Origin: JAGVUD01 sp052033935
Lineage (GTDB): Bacteria; Armatimonadota; UBA5829; DSUL01
Length of the DNA: 64,000 bases
Assembly: GCA_052033935.1 (NCBI GenBank)
Contig: JBPOJE010000007.1
Location: 1 to 64,000, forward strand
Reading direction: 5' to 3'
Under the pieces are notes generated by a model. That model did no database searches. It was not told the DNA's origin and saw nothing but the letters and a program-made list of their open reading frames with translations. The stretch's first letter is position 1. Each line of letters starts with the position of its first letter. A program made the translations under genes and the position numbers. Shown here one piece after another: positions 1-9,304 of this stretch.

Positions 1-166
1 GTTGGTCGGGCAGCGACATCTGGGAACTGAGGAGAAGGAAGGCGAGGAAACAGCAGCCCGAGCAGGCTGCTTAGCCATTCAGCAGACAAGAGCCGAATCC
101 AATTTACACACTTCACAAGGAAGTACCGCGCATCAGTGTGGTGCACACGGCGCGGCCGGGTTCGCG

Positions 167-172
167 TATAAT
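167..172 (+). promoter_or_regulatory. -10 box upstream of the MATE gene
   Basis: A perfect TATAAT lies in GC-rich sequence, with no convincing -35 box 17-18 bp upstream. Transcription would begin near 179-183, just before or at an ATG at 183. Nothing recognisable as a gene precedes it in bases 1-166. Confidence 0.5.
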
Positions 173-182
173 AGCAGGCGCT

Positions 183-233
183 ATGGTTCGAGTCTCTTGC
201 TCCGCCGGAATGGTTTGCGTACGCCTCTCGTGA
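183..233 (+). CDS. Possible 16-codon leader peptide ahead of MATE
   Basis: An ATG at 183 opens a 16-codon frame ending at TGA 231-233. That stop overlaps the proposed MATE start codon GTG 230-232 as GTGA, the same 4-bp coupling geometry used by several gene pairs in this window. The ATG lies 10 bp after the TATAAT box, so the mRNA would be nearly leaderless. There is no homology support. It may be chance. Confidence 0.25.
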   Translation: MVRVSCSAGMVCVRLS

Positions 234-1612
234 CTGCCCTGCCGCGAGCAAGGCGCGAGGCCGCCATCTCCGAAGACATCCTGACCGGGCGCCTCTCCAG
301 CACCGTGTGGGCCCTGACCTGGCCCGCCGCTGTCGCGCTCTTCCTTCAGACGCTCACAAATCTAGTGGACAGATTCTTCGTGGCGTATCTTGGGGGAACG
401 CAGGTTGCGGCGCTGGGTCTGGCGCAGAACCTCTCTAACCTTGTGCTGGGAACGGTCGTGGCCATTTCCGCCGCGACAACCGCCATGGTGGCCCGGTTCC
501 GGGGTGCGGGAAACGAGCATGACGCGGTGGAGGCTACCAGGCAATCGCTCTATTTCTGCGTGTTCGCGTCCCTTGTCGTGATGGCGATAGTGTACCCGGC
601 GGCACAGCCGTTGCTGACGCTGATGGCGGGGCAATCGGAGGCGGTTGTTGACCCGGCGACGACGTACCTGCTGATCACAATGCTCGGGCTCATGCCGCTC
701 TTTGGAATGACTATCATCATTGCCGCCGTGCGCGGTACTGGCGACATGATCACCCCCGTGAAACTGACGCTTGCGAGCGCCCTGCTCACGGCGGTGCTGG
801 ACTGGGTGTTGATCTTCGGGCGCCTGGGCCTGCCGGCGCTCGGGTTGAAGGGAGCAGCGATAGCCGTTGTGTCGGCCCGCTGCGTGGCGTGTGCGCTGGG
901 GCTCTACCTGCTGTATGGCTCCTCTCTCAGGGATGCGCTCGCTCTGGCACCCATGAAGCTCTCGTGGCTTCGGCGGATTGTTACGCTCGGGCTTCCGGCC
1001 GGGCTGCAGGCAGTTCTGAGATCGGGCGCGGGCATGGTGTACTTCTCTCTTTTGGGACGGCTTGCGCACAGTGAGCCCGCCATGGCCGCGCTGACCATTG
1101 GTCTGGGGATCGAGGCGATTGCGTTTATGCCGGGCTTTGCCTTCAGCGCCGCCGCGGCCGCCGTCGTCGGGCAGAACCTCGGCGCCGGATCGCCCGCAAG
1201 GGCATCCGAGGCCGGATGGACCTGCGCCCGGCAGGCCGCCATCGTAATGACGGTGATGGCCGTGATCTTCTTCGTTCTGGCGGGGCAGATCGTCAGCCTC
1301 TTCACCCGCGATCCCCTGATACATCGCCTGACCGTGGGGTATCTGAGGATCAATGCTCTGTCCGAACCGTTCATTGGACTGAACATGACGTTGAGTGGTG
1401 CGCTTCAGGGGGCCGGGGACACCCGCTCGCCGGCGATTGTGACCCTGGTGACTATGTGGCTGTTCCGGCTGCCTCTCACGTATCTTGTTGCTGTGCATAT
1501 GGGATACGGGGTCACCGCTGCGTGGTGGACCATGTGCATCAGCATGGTAATGTCAGGAGCCGCTTCGAGCATTATCTGGGCGGCCGGCCGCTGGAGGACT
1601 ATTCAGATATGA
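230..1612 (+). CDS. MATE family multidrug/Na+ efflux transporter
   Basis: This is a polytopic inner-membrane exporter of the MATE (MatE, norM/DinF-like) family, expected to export cationic drugs or metabolites using a Na+ or H+ gradient. About 460 aa is the normal family length. Hydrophobic segments run throughout, and each half begins with a family-like motif: WPAAVALFLQTLTNLVDRFF near the N-terminus, and GLPAGLQAVLRSGAGMVYF opening the second half. The reading frame is open to the window start, but the upstream residues look non-coding, so I chose GTG 230; TTG 215 is an alternative. The stop overlaps the next start as ATGA, implying co-transcription with the LptD-like gene. The substrate cannot be told. 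Confidence 0.85.
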   Translation: MTALPRARREAAISEDILTGRLSSTVWALTWPAAVALFLQTLTNLVDRFFVAYLGGTQVAALGLAQNLSNLVLGTVVAISAATTAMVARFRGAGNEHDAVEATRQSLYFCVFASLVVMAIVYPAAQPLLTLMAGQSEAVVDPATTYLLITMLGLMPLFGMTIIIAAVRGTGDMITPVKLTLASALLTAVLDWVLIFGRLGLPALGLKGAAIAVVSARCVACALGLYLLYGSSLRDALALAPMKLSWLRRIVTLGLPAGLQAVLRSGAGMVYFSLLGRLAHSEPAMAALTIGLGIEAIAFMPGFAFSAAAAAVVGQNLGAGSPARASEAGWTCARQAAIVMTVMAVIFFVLAGQIVSLFTRDPLIHRLTVGYLRINALSEPFIGLNMTLSGALQGAGDTRSPAIVTLVTMWLFRLPLTYLVAVHMGYGVTAAWWTMCISMVMSGAASSIIWAAGRWRTIQI

Positions 1613-3216
1613 GGCTTGCTGTATTGGCGCTGGCAGTGTTCCTGTGCGGCCAGCCCGCGGTGATTCCGGACGAGGCGCACGTGTGTAAGCCCGAGGCGTC
1701 ACCTCTTGCGGACTATGTCATCACCGCGCCCAGCATCGAGCATATATCAAAGAATCAGGTCGTTGCCAGCGGAGGCGTCACCATAGCCTCGCGTGAATGG
1801 ACCCTGAGGGCGGATGATGTCCGCGGAGATATAGATACGCAAAGTTGGACCGCAACGGGCAATGTGCGCTTCGAGAGACCCGGGTCGGAGCTCTTTGCGG
1901 AGTCTGCTGTGTATGATGCGCGCGAAGGCTTTGGCGAGCTCACTCAGGCGTCCGGACGATATGAAGCGTTTAGGTTCCGGGGAAGCGTGCTCACCCTGAG
2001 TCCCGAACGGATAATCCGGTTCGGCGACGCTTTTGGAAGCACGTGCACCCTTGATCGGCCGCACTGGTCCATAAGCGCGCGGAGCCTTGAGGTGTTTGGC
2101 GCTGAGACGGGCTCGCCCGGCGCGCGGGGCCTGCGGGTTGGTGGTGTCACGATCGAGAGCAAGTATGCCGTGGCGAGAGATCTGCGCGTGAAGGTCGGCA
2201 ATACAACCATCTTCGGTCTCCCCAAGTACCGCTTCCGGCTTGACCGCCGCGCAGCTTCATTGCTGCCGACACCAGGATTCGACAAGCGCGATGGTTTTTA
2301 CCTTAAGTACCGCCATCCCGTGCAGCTTTCCTGGGCCTCGGCTGCGTCCGTCTCCGGGTGCCTGACCCAGAGGAACGGAGTGCTCTGGGGCCTTGATCTG
2401 GAGCGATCGCTGGATGGCGGCCCAACGGTGGAAGAAGTCCGCGAGCCCCGGCCAGAGGTCACGAACGATTTGACGTCGCTTACGCTGCTGACCACCCGGC
2501 CCGATCGGCGATCGCTGCTTCCTGATGCCGATGAGACGGAAGTGAGCACCGCGGGAGTTCCAGAGCGCTCCTCGCACCTGTTCCTTCGTCTGGCGCATAA
2601 GCAGCGCGTGTTCGACCCGGATATCGAATACCTGCATGTTGACAGGCTCCCCGAGTTTGGCGTGCGACTGTCGGGCCTGCGGATTGGCCGCCTTGGCACA
2701 CCGGGGAATCCGTTCGTCATAGACACACAGGCAAGTATGGGGCGCTTCCGCGAGCGTCCGGACAAGGCATGGCATTCGCGTTTCGATGCCCGGGCGGTCG
2801 CGCGGCTGAATACCAACATCGGAACGCATTGGCTGGTCGAACCGGCCCTGTTCGCGCGCTTCTCCGCCTACTCGGGCGGAGACACTCAGCAGATTCTTGC
2901 CGGAAGCCTGGCCATCGGACGGGAGATATCGAAGAATTACTTCGCGTCCCTCACGTATGTGCGGCACATGTCGAGCGGGCGTTCACCCTTCGAGTTCGAT
3001 GATCTCGACGTAAAGGCGAAGCTCGCGACGCGGCTGGAAGCAGATATGGGCAAGACGCGTGGGTCGCTTACGCTGGACTTCGACCTGGAGCGCGGTGGGG
3101 TGTATGACTGGACGCTGAGCGTGGCTCACGTGTTTCACTGCATCGAGCCGCGCATCAACTACCAGAATCGGTACCGCGACTTCAGCGTCGGGTTCGCGTT
3201 CGTTGTTCCCCGGTAG
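1609..3216 (+). CDS. LptD/OstA-like outer-membrane protein
   Basis: A secreted 535-aa protein with a signal peptide (MRLAVLALAVFLCG, cleavage near residue 20). Residues about 40-130 contain an OstA/LptA-type beta-jellyroll pattern, with phrases such as VVASGGVTIASREWTLRADD and TATGNVRFERPG. The remainder is rich in alternating beta-strand sequence ending in a terminal strand, VGFAFVVPR, as expected for an outer-membrane barrel. Proteobacterial LptD is longer (about 780 aa), so this is a compact relative or an OstA-domain protein of another function. It is coupled to the MATE gene by ATGA. Its presence argues for an outer membrane and perhaps LPS-like lipid transport. The family assignment is reasonable; the exact role is inferred. 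Confidence 0.65.
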   Translation: MRLAVLALAVFLCGQPAVIPDEAHVCKPEASPLADYVITAPSIEHISKNQVVASGGVTIASREWTLRADDVRGDIDTQSWTATGNVRFERPGSELFAESAVYDAREGFGELTQASGRYEAFRFRGSVLTLSPERIIRFGDAFGSTCTLDRPHWSISARSLEVFGAETGSPGARGLRVGGVTIESKYAVARDLRVKVGNTTIFGLPKYRFRLDRRAASLLPTPGFDKRDGFYLKYRHPVQLSWASAASVSGCLTQRNGVLWGLDLERSLDGGPTVEEVREPRPEVTNDLTSLTLLTTRPDRRSLLPDADETEVSTAGVPERSSHLFLRLAHKQRVFDPDIEYLHVDRLPEFGVRLSGLRIGRLGTPGNPFVIDTQASMGRFRERPDKAWHSRFDARAVARLNTNIGTHWLVEPALFARFSAYSGGDTQQILAGSLAIGREISKNYFASLTYVRHMSSGRSPFEFDDLDVKAKLATRLEADMGKTRGSLTLDFDLERGGVYDWTLSVAHVFHCIEPRINYQNRYRDFSVGFAFVVPR

Positions 3217-3225
3217 GCACTGGCC

Positions 3226-6081
3226 TCAGAAAAGGTCGGCATCTCCCTCAACGTGAAAGGCCGGGGCCGACAGGTCGTGAATCATGTTCCACAGCAGAAT
3301 GCTGGCCGCTGGCACTCTGCCAGCCTCGCGTCCGGCCGGGAACATACACAGGATGACGCGCGAGTTCTCCGATCCCGCGCGCATCACCACAGCCGCGGGG
3401 CTGCCCGCCCACCCCACGAACAGGCCGCTCTGAACATCATCCCAGTCAACCGAGTCCCCCACCCCTTCGATGACGCAGGAGGGGATCATCTCTTCAAATG
3501 CCCAGTCGAGCATGCGGGAGCGTGAGGGTATTCCCAGAAACATGGAGCGTTCCGCGAGCCAGGTGAAGGCCGTTGCCCAGTCGCCCCACCGCCCTTTCTC
3601 TTTCCTGCTCTTGATCGAGAGCTTCGGACCGACAGGGCCGGCGCAGGACTCGTCCTCGGCGAGGACCAGTACCCGCCCGCCTTCAGCCGACCAGCTAGCG
3701 ATCCGGGACGTCCACTTTCCCGTGATTGCGATGTCAGCCGTGCTGAGAATCTCTGAAACGCTGGCACCGCGCTCCTTGAGCCACGCTCCCAGGGCATCGC
3801 GTGACACGAGCGAGTCGTCGAGATAGAAACTCTGGGCGCTCCGTCCCCCGTCCGCTGCCGGGAAAAGATACACGTCCTCGTAGTTGCTCGCAAGCTCCCT
3901 GCCTTCGCTGAACCAGCGTATCAGAAGCCGGCTCGATCGGCTGGTATTCACTTCCGGCACTGTGAACGCGATGGCACCGGAGTCAAAAGCGTCCGGTGAG
4001 GCGACACTGGCGTCGAGGCTTACCGCCCCTCTTACTTCGGGGAAGCCGTCGAGCTGCCACTCGATTGTGCTGCCGCCTTCGACCTGGTCCCCGAAGTTAG
4101 ACACCCACAATCGCCCGCTAATATACTCGCCGCTGCGCCCGGAATGGCTCTCAAGGCGAGTGAATACGCATCTGTCCTTCTGAACCAGCGCCGCGGCCCT
4201 GCCGCTCGCCTTGACGTTTCTGCAGAAGTCGAGCAGCCCGTTCGCCTCCCACTGGAGGTCCGTCAGTTCCGTCCAGCAGTAGCCGGCGATCTGGGGATAC
4301 TTGCGAATTTCCTCGATCTGCCATTTGAACGCCAGCAGTTGCGACTGTTGTGTTGCCCGAGCGAATCGGCCGAAGTCCCCGAATACGAGGCCCAGCCCGA
4401 GATCATTGAAGCGCTCCTCAACCCCGGCGGGCTGCAGATGGCCGCTGCGCGACCCAAACCACCACGGCAGTTCGTCCTCGTAGCATTCACGTAGAAGCGG
4501 CACGCTGGGGAGACCCCAGTTGCCGAACTCGGAGACCATCAGAGGCTCTTCTCCGGTCCTCAGAGCGTCGCCGTACCCCGAGAAACTCCACGCTGGACGG
4601 TCGGCAAAATCCTTCACCCACTCGGCCCACTCCTGTGCGTGATCGGGGATGTTCTTGTAGCAGTGGAAGTCGTCAATGTCCGTCTTGATGTGGAAATTCC
4701 CGTGGCACGCGCTGTTGTCCACGATCAGTCGGCCGGGTGCGATGTTCCTTGCATAGTCGTAGAACGATACGAGCCACTTCCTCTGGTCAACGTTCTTCAG
4801 GTCTATGCCCCAGCTCTCGTTGAAGAGGCTGATGATTATCAGGCTCGGATGGTTGTAATCGCGGGTGACGGCATCGCGCAGGGTGTCGGCCATCCTCGCG
4901 CGCGACTTTGGCGTCAGCTTTGCCGGGTTCGGCAGATCGTACCAGACAAGGAGTCCCATTTCGTCGGCAAGGTGTAGATACAGAGGGTCGGGTATCTTGA
5001 TGTGACAGCGCAGCAGGTTGATGCCCAGGCGCTTCGCCTTGTCGAACTGGTTCCGCAGGTACTCCTCCGACGGAACCGTGTAGTGAGTGTGCGGGTAGAA
5101 GTCCTGGTCGAGCACCCCGGCCAAGAATATGGGCTTGCCATTGAGCAGTATCTTTCCGTCGCGGGTTTCGATGGAACGCATGCCGAACCGCTCGGCATGA
5201 TCGTCCACCACCGATCCCCCTTCAGTGACGAGCGACGTGTTGATCGTGTAGAGCTTCGGGTTGTCCGGGGTCCACAACTCCGGGGTCCGGATCGGCACGG
5301 TGAACCTGTACTGGAGTGCTGACGACAGCGCGACCTTCACCTCAGCCACTGGAGCGCCCCCGGGAGCACAGACCGACGCATGCAGTGTCCCGGAGGCACC
5401 CGGCGGCACCTGCGAGAGAGACACCTCCACAACGGCCGTGTTGCGGCTCAGATCGGGGGTTACTTTGAGCGACTTGACGTGTGTCGCGGCGCGCTGCTCC
5501 AGATACACCGGCTGCCACGGCCCACTGACATTGCCGTACCACGACTGTTTACCGTGCGGTATCTCGTCGAACGGGTAGCCCTCGGCGGAAGCGTTCGGAC
5601 CGGAATCAGTCACGTTCAGCGTTATCACTGCTGTTTCGCCAGGCGTGACGTAGTCGTGCAAATCAAAGGCAAACGGAGTGTATCCACCTTCGTGAAACCC
5701 GGCGTAGCGGTCGTTCACAACAACCCGCGCCGCGTAGTCCACCGCGCCAAACACAATCCACGTATGCTGCCTCCAGTCCGCGGGAATTCTCACCGCCTTC
5801 TTGTAAACCGCCGAACCCGTGTAGTCGCGAAGGTCCGGGAAGCTCACCTGCCAGCTCGCGGGAATGTGGGCGGTCCTCCAGGCGACCTCTCCCTCTTTCT
5901 GAAACCGCCACGGCCCGTTCAGGGGCAGCCGGGGCCTGGGGCTGATGCTGACAACGCGGCTTGACTCGCGCACACCGGCAAGCGGCAGCGTCCCCGGTAC
6001 CCGCGGCGCAGCAGATGCTCCGTAAGAGCAAGCTGCGGTCAGAATCAGTGTGATAGCGGAGCGAGAGAGTCCCTTGGTCAT
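3226..6081 (-). CDS. Secreted glycoside hydrolase family 2 enzyme
   Basis: A 951-aa exported GH2 glycosidase (beta-galactosidase/beta-glucuronidase/mannosidase superfamily). A signal peptide covers residues 1-25. The sugar-binding jellyroll is at about 50-200, the Ig-like domain at 200-300 and the TIM barrel from about 305. The general acid/base is E422 in the NESW motif and the likely nucleophile is E518 in VSEFGNWG. A C-terminal extension of about 300 aa after the barrel carries beta-rich accessory domains. I start at ATG 6081 rather than the in-frame ATG 6117, because the signal peptide begins there and it leaves a 1-bp gap to the transporter gene upstream. It is the last gene of the five-gene minus-strand operon. 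Substrate specificity cannot be read from the sequence. Confidence 0.82.
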   Translation of the reverse strand: MTKGLSRSAITLILTAACSYGASAAPRVPGTLPLAGVRESSRVVSISPRPRLPLNGPWRFQKEGEVAWRTAHIPASWQVSFPDLRDYTGSAVYKKAVRIPADWRQHTWIVFGAVDYAARVVVNDRYAGFHEGGYTPFAFDLHDYVTPGETAVITLNVTDSGPNASAEGYPFDEIPHGKQSWYGNVSGPWQPVYLEQRAATHVKSLKVTPDLSRNTAVVEVSLSQVPPGASGTLHASVCAPGGAPVAEVKVALSSALQYRFTVPIRTPELWTPDNPKLYTINTSLVTEGGSVVDDHAERFGMRSIETRDGKILLNGKPIFLAGVLDQDFYPHTHYTVPSEEYLRNQFDKAKRLGINLLRCHIKIPDPLYLHLADEMGLLVWYDLPNPAKLTPKSRARMADTLRDAVTRDYNHPSLIIISLFNESWGIDLKNVDQRKWLVSFYDYARNIAPGRLIVDNSACHGNFHIKTDIDDFHCYKNIPDHAQEWAEWVKDFADRPAWSFSGYGDALRTGEEPLMVSEFGNWGLPSVPLLRECYEDELPWWFGSRSGHLQPAGVEERFNDLGLGLVFGDFGRFARATQQSQLLAFKWQIEEIRKYPQIAGYCWTELTDLQWEANGLLDFCRNVKASGRAAALVQKDRCVFTRLESHSGRSGEYISGRLWVSNFGDQVEGGSTIEWQLDGFPEVRGAVSLDASVASPDAFDSGAIAFTVPEVNTSRSSRLLIRWFSEGRELASNYEDVYLFPAADGGRSAQSFYLDDSLVSRDALGAWLKERGASVSEILSTADIAITGKWTSRIASWSAEGGRVLVLAEDESCAGPVGPKLSIKSRKEKGRWGDWATAFTWLAERSMFLGIPSRSRMLDWAFEEMIPSCVIEGVGDSVDWDDVQSGLFVGWAGSPAAVVMRAGSENSRVILCMFPAGREAGRVPAASILLWNMIHDLSAPAFHVEGDADLF

Positions 6082-6082
6082 A

Positions 6083-7342
6083 TTAACTGGTTGGCAGATG
6101 CAAGAAGGACGCGGCAAGAAGTGCGATTGTAAGCAGTATTATGAGAACCACCATAGCCCAGCACACGATGTTGTACACCGGTGAGTTGGTGTGGCTGCCC
6201 ATGATCTCGCGGTTGTTGACGAGCTTGAGCATAAAAATCAGAACCACAGGCAGCAGAATCCCGTTCACGTCCTGAGAGAGAATCATGGCTGAGATGAGAT
6301 GCAGGTCGGGCAGGAGCACCACCGCCGCGCCAACGACCAGCGTGAACGTGAATATGCCGTAGAACAGCGGCGCTTCGCGCCAGCTTCTTGACAGGCCCAT
6401 CTCCCACCCGAAAGACTCGCAGTAGGTGTAAGCAGTAGTGAGCGGCAGCACCGCGGACGCGAGCAGAGACGCGTTGAACAGGCCAATGGCGAACAGCACT
6501 TTGGCGTTTGGCCCGGCAAAGGGCTCTAGCGCTTTGGCGGCTTGTTCGGCGGAGTCAATGCGTATTCCGTTGGAATAGAGCGTGGCGGCTGTGGCGACAA
6601 TGATGAAGAACGCAACGAAATCGGTCAGGAACGCGCCGAAGAAGACATCGGCCTTCTGATAGCGGTACTGTCTGATCTTGATACCCTTGTCCACCACCGT
6701 GGACTGCAGGAAAAACTGCATCCAGGGAGTCACGGTAGTCCCGATGGTCGCAATAACGAGCAGGATGTAGTCCGGTGACTTGTGGAACACGGGGGTCACC
6801 GCGGCGCGCGCGACCTCGCCCCAGTCCGGGCCCGCCATGAAGCCGGCAATGATGTATGTCACGAATATGAGCGTCGCGGCTAGGAACACCCGCTCAACGG
6901 CGCGGAAGTTGAAGCGGGTTACGAGAAGCCACACGATCAGCGCCGAGATGGTCACCGAAATAGCCTTGTGCACTCCGAACATCTGCAGGCTCGCGGCGAT
7001 CCCCGCGAACTCCGCCACCGTGGTTGCGATGTTCGCGACAAGCATAATGACAAGCGCAAACAGAGTCCAGCGTACGCCGAACTCCTCGCGTATAAGCTCG
7101 CCAAGCCCCTTCTGGGTGACGGCCCCCATCCGCGCGCACATCTCCTGGACCATGGCCAGAACAACCGTGATAGGAATCAGCAACCACACGAGTGCGTAGC
7201 CGAAGTGCGCCCCGCAAATGCTGTACGTCGTGATGCCGCCAGCGTCGTTGTCGGCTGCCGATGTGATGAGGCCAGGCCCCATTACAGCCAGATACGCGAA
7301 GAGCGTCTTGCGGAACGGAGCTATTTTGGCAGTCTTGCTCAC
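6083..7342 (-). CDS. Nramp-related divalent metal (probably Mg2+) transporter
   Basis: A 419-aa inner-membrane protein with the LeuT/Nramp-type helical repeat. In classical Nramp Mn2+/Fe2+ carriers, TM1 carries DPGN and TM6 carries an M-P-H motif. Here TM1 reads A-D31-N32-D33-A-G and TM6 reads T205-P-W207-M-Q, so the transition-metal-selective methionine site is missing. As I recall, these substitutions mark the Nramp-related Mg2+ transporters (NRMT). The neighbour supports magnesium: the gene starts at GTG 7342 inside the stop of an MgtE-like regulatory protein (GTGA overlap), so both should be made together. An upstream ATG at 7372 is possible but gives a non-family extension. Metal specificity is inferred. 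Confidence 0.8.
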   Translation of the reverse strand: MSKTAKIAPFRKTLFAYLAVMGPGLITSAADNDAGGITTYSICGAHFGYALVWLLIPITVVLAMVQEMCARMGAVTQKGLGELIREEFGVRWTLFALVIMLVANIATTVAEFAGIAASLQMFGVHKAISVTISALIVWLLVTRFNFRAVERVFLAATLIFVTYIIAGFMAGPDWGEVARAAVTPVFHKSPDYILLVIATIGTTVTPWMQFFLQSTVVDKGIKIRQYRYQKADVFFGAFLTDFVAFFIIVATAATLYSNGIRIDSAEQAAKALEPFAGPNAKVLFAIGLFNASLLASAVLPLTTAYTYCESFGWEMGLSRSWREAPLFYGIFTFTLVVGAAVVLLPDLHLISAMILSQDVNGILLPVVLIFMLKLVNNREIMGSHTNSPVYNIVCWAMVVLIILLTIALLAASFLHLPTS

Positions 7343-8586
7343 TTGTACTCGCCACGCGGACCCCGCCTCCATTCAGCGGGCAGAATCTGTTCGAGGGCAT
7401 CGTCCACGGTCACAATGCCTAGAAGCCGCTGCTCGGCATCAACCACCGGCAGGGCAAGCAGGTTGTAGCGTTCGATGAGCCGGGTGACCTCCTCGATCTC
7501 GGCGTCCTCTCGGACCTGTATCACCTCGGTGGTAACGAAATCGGAGACCGGGCTGTCTGGCGGCGCCACAATCAGGTCTCTCAGCGACAGCACGCCGGTG
7601 AGCCGCTCGTCCTCGTCAATCACATAGATGTAGTAGATGCTCTCAGCTTCGGGGGCGATCTCACGAAGATGATTGATCACCTGCTGGGCGGGCATGTCCG
7701 CGCCAATGGCGATGAACTCGTTAGTCATAAGTCCGCCAGCGGTCCAGTCTTCGTAGGCCAGCAGCTCCTTAACCTCTTCGGCGTCATCCTGATCCATTTT
7801 GCTGAGGAATTCTTCGCTGAGCTCGGCAGGAAGGTCTCCCAGCAGGTCCGCCGCCTCGTCCGGTTCCATCTCCTCGAGGATGTCCGTCGCGACTTCGTCT
7901 TCAAGGTTGGTCAGCACCTGCACCCGCACGTCGAGGTCGGCTTCTTGAAGAGCATCGGCAGCCGTTTCGGCATCTAGGCTTTCGACGACTTCCTTGCGCT
8001 CGGCGGGGTCGAGTTCGTTGATGATGTTGCCGATGTCCGCGGGATGGAGCTTGGCGAGCCGCTCAATTGGGACCTTGAGGCGAATCCTGCCTCCCGCGCG
8101 TTCGTACGGCTCTACGTCGTCCCACGAGATCAATCCAGGCGATCGCCTGATCCGGAACAGCTTCAGGATTCGGGATATCAGGCCGCCGGTGCCTAGCCTG
8201 CGCATCAGGCCTCGCCAGCCGACATCAACCCCAACAGCCCGTACACCCCGCGTGGAGTTCGCAAGCCTGATATCATTCACGCGAACGACGCGGTAGTCGT
8301 GCACATCAACAAGCTGCTTGTCGAGAACGTCCTTGCGAAGCAGGAGGTCCTCTTCGCCGATCTCATACCGCCCCGCGTCCTTGTGTGCGACCTTCAGAAC
8401 AAGATTGGGGCAGAAGGCGGCGACGTCAGAGGCAGGGATCGTGATCTGTCCGTGTCTGGTGTTCAGCACAACCGCCGACACGAGAGGCATCTTTTCACCG
8501 GGCGAAACAACAAGGTCGCGAACCTTGCCAAAGCGCTCGTTCTGGGAGTCAAAAGCCGCTCTGCCGAGTATCTCTGAGACGAACAT
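7339..8586 (-). CDS. Soluble MgtE-like protein: PRC-barrel, MgtE N-domain, CBS pair
   Basis: A 415-aa cytosolic protein. Residues about 1-80 form a PRC-barrel-like domain (VSEILGRAAFDSQNERFGKV). Residues about 165-275 match the MgtE N superhelical domain, with repeated phrases such as LHPADIGNIINELDPAERKE and LEEMEPDEAADLLGDLP. Residues about 280-405 are two CBS domains (GVLSLRDLIVAPP and GIVTVDDALEQ). In MgtE channels, the N and CBS domains sense Mg2+ and gate the pore. The MgtE membrane domain is absent here. Translational coupling to the Nramp-related transporter suggests it acts as that transporter's Mg2+ or nucleotide sensor. That role is inferred; the domain calls are strong. Confidence 0.82.
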   Translation of the reverse strand: MFVSEILGRAAFDSQNERFGKVRDLVVSPGEKMPLVSAVVLNTRHGQITIPASDVAAFCPNLVLKVAHKDAGRYEIGEEDLLLRKDVLDKQLVDVHDYRVVRVNDIRLANSTRGVRAVGVDVGWRGLMRRLGTGGLISRILKLFRIRRSPGLISWDDVEPYERAGGRIRLKVPIERLAKLHPADIGNIINELDPAERKEVVESLDAETAADALQEADLDVRVQVLTNLEDEVATDILEEMEPDEAADLLGDLPAELSEEFLSKMDQDDAEEVKELLAYEDWTAGGLMTNEFIAIGADMPAQQVINHLREIAPEAESIYYIYVIDEDERLTGVLSLRDLIVAPPDSPVSDFVTTEVIQVREDAEIEEVTRLIERYNLLALPVVDAEQRLLGIVTVDDALEQILPAEWRRGPRGEYK

Positions 8587-8607
8587 TCCCGCCAGCCTGT
8601 CCGGCCC

Positions 8608-9300
8608 TCAGGAGCCCTGTTGCCCGGTCCGGATTCGCAGAGCCTCTGCGGTGACCTGCGCTGCCTGCTCGTTCGTAAACTCGTCCATGCGGATGACCAT
8701 GTCGTAGAAAATCGGATCGCTCCAATCGCGCCCCCAGATACGGCGGCTGAAGTCAGCCCGGGCGCTGTCGGAGGCGTCTATGGCGCGCATGGCCTCGTTC
8801 CGGTTTTGGCCCTCGAACTGGATCATGTTGTCAATGCGCAGTTCGCGGCTGGCCACAATCCGGACGTTCAGGGCGTGGGGCAGAACAAAGTTCGCGCCGC
8901 GGCCGAGGATGATCGCGTTGCCAAGACGGGCAATCTGCAGTATGGTGCACGTAAGGTGGCGCTTATACTGAAACCCGCCGATGCGGGGTTCTCCCACAAG
9001 GTGACGCACCAGGATGTCAATCTCGGATACGGCTCGTTCGTCGAAGCTCTTGACCAGGCGCTCGGCGACGCTCGCGTCTTTTGCCATCTGCTCGACGAGT
9101 TCGGCATCCCAGATGCTGAATTCCAGCCTGTCCGCCAGTTTCTCGGCCACCCGCCTGCCGCCGCTTCCAAGCTGGCGCGAGATTGTCACGACAGGCCAGC
9201 GTTCCTTGGGCACCGGCCGGGTCTCTTCATCACTGACAACCTGTGACAACTCTGATCGCCGAATCTGGGCGTCCACGAGGTCGGTTATGTGCTCGGACAT
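8608..9300 (-). CDS. Cytidylate kinase-like family protein
   Basis: A 230-aa protein of the cytidylate-kinase-like (Cytidylate_kin2) family. The P-loop-like segment TISRQLGSGGRRVAEKLAD lies at about residues 39-57, and GRGANFVL follows near 150. These proteins are NMP-kinase folds of mostly unknown substrate, often found in genomes that also carry a normal cmk. It sits 4 nt downstream of the PIG-L gene and 21 nt upstream of the MgtE-like gene, on the same strand. The family call is good; no specific reaction can be assigned. Confidence 0.75.
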   Translation of the reverse strand: MSEHITDLVDAQIRRSELSQVVSDEETRPVPKERWPVVTISRQLGSGGRRVAEKLADRLEFSIWDAELVEQMAKDASVAERLVKSFDERAVSEIDILVRHLVGEPRIGGFQYKRHLTCTILQIARLGNAIILGRGANFVLPHALNVRIVASRELRIDNMIQFEGQNRNEAMRAIDASDSARADFSRRIWGRDWSDPIFYDMVIRMDEFTNEQAAQVTAEALRIRTGQQGS

Positions 9301-9304
9301 TGCA

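Noticed and set aside
53..70. 6-bp hairpin GCAGCC/GGCTGC near the window start
   Set aside because: There is no U tract and no identifiable gene upstream, so a terminator cannot be supported.
186..197. tRNA T-loop-like string (GGTTCGAGTC)
   Set aside because: The flanking bases do not form a T stem, and no acceptor, D or anticodon arm fits around it.
2..229. N-terminal extension of the MATE frame to the window start
   Set aside because: The extra residues are unlike MATE proteins, and a TATAAT box interrupts the region, so it is treated as upstream sequence.
6082..6117. Longer start (ATG 6117) for the GH2 gene
   Set aside because: It would put charged, Cys-containing residues before a clear signal peptide that begins at ATG 6081.
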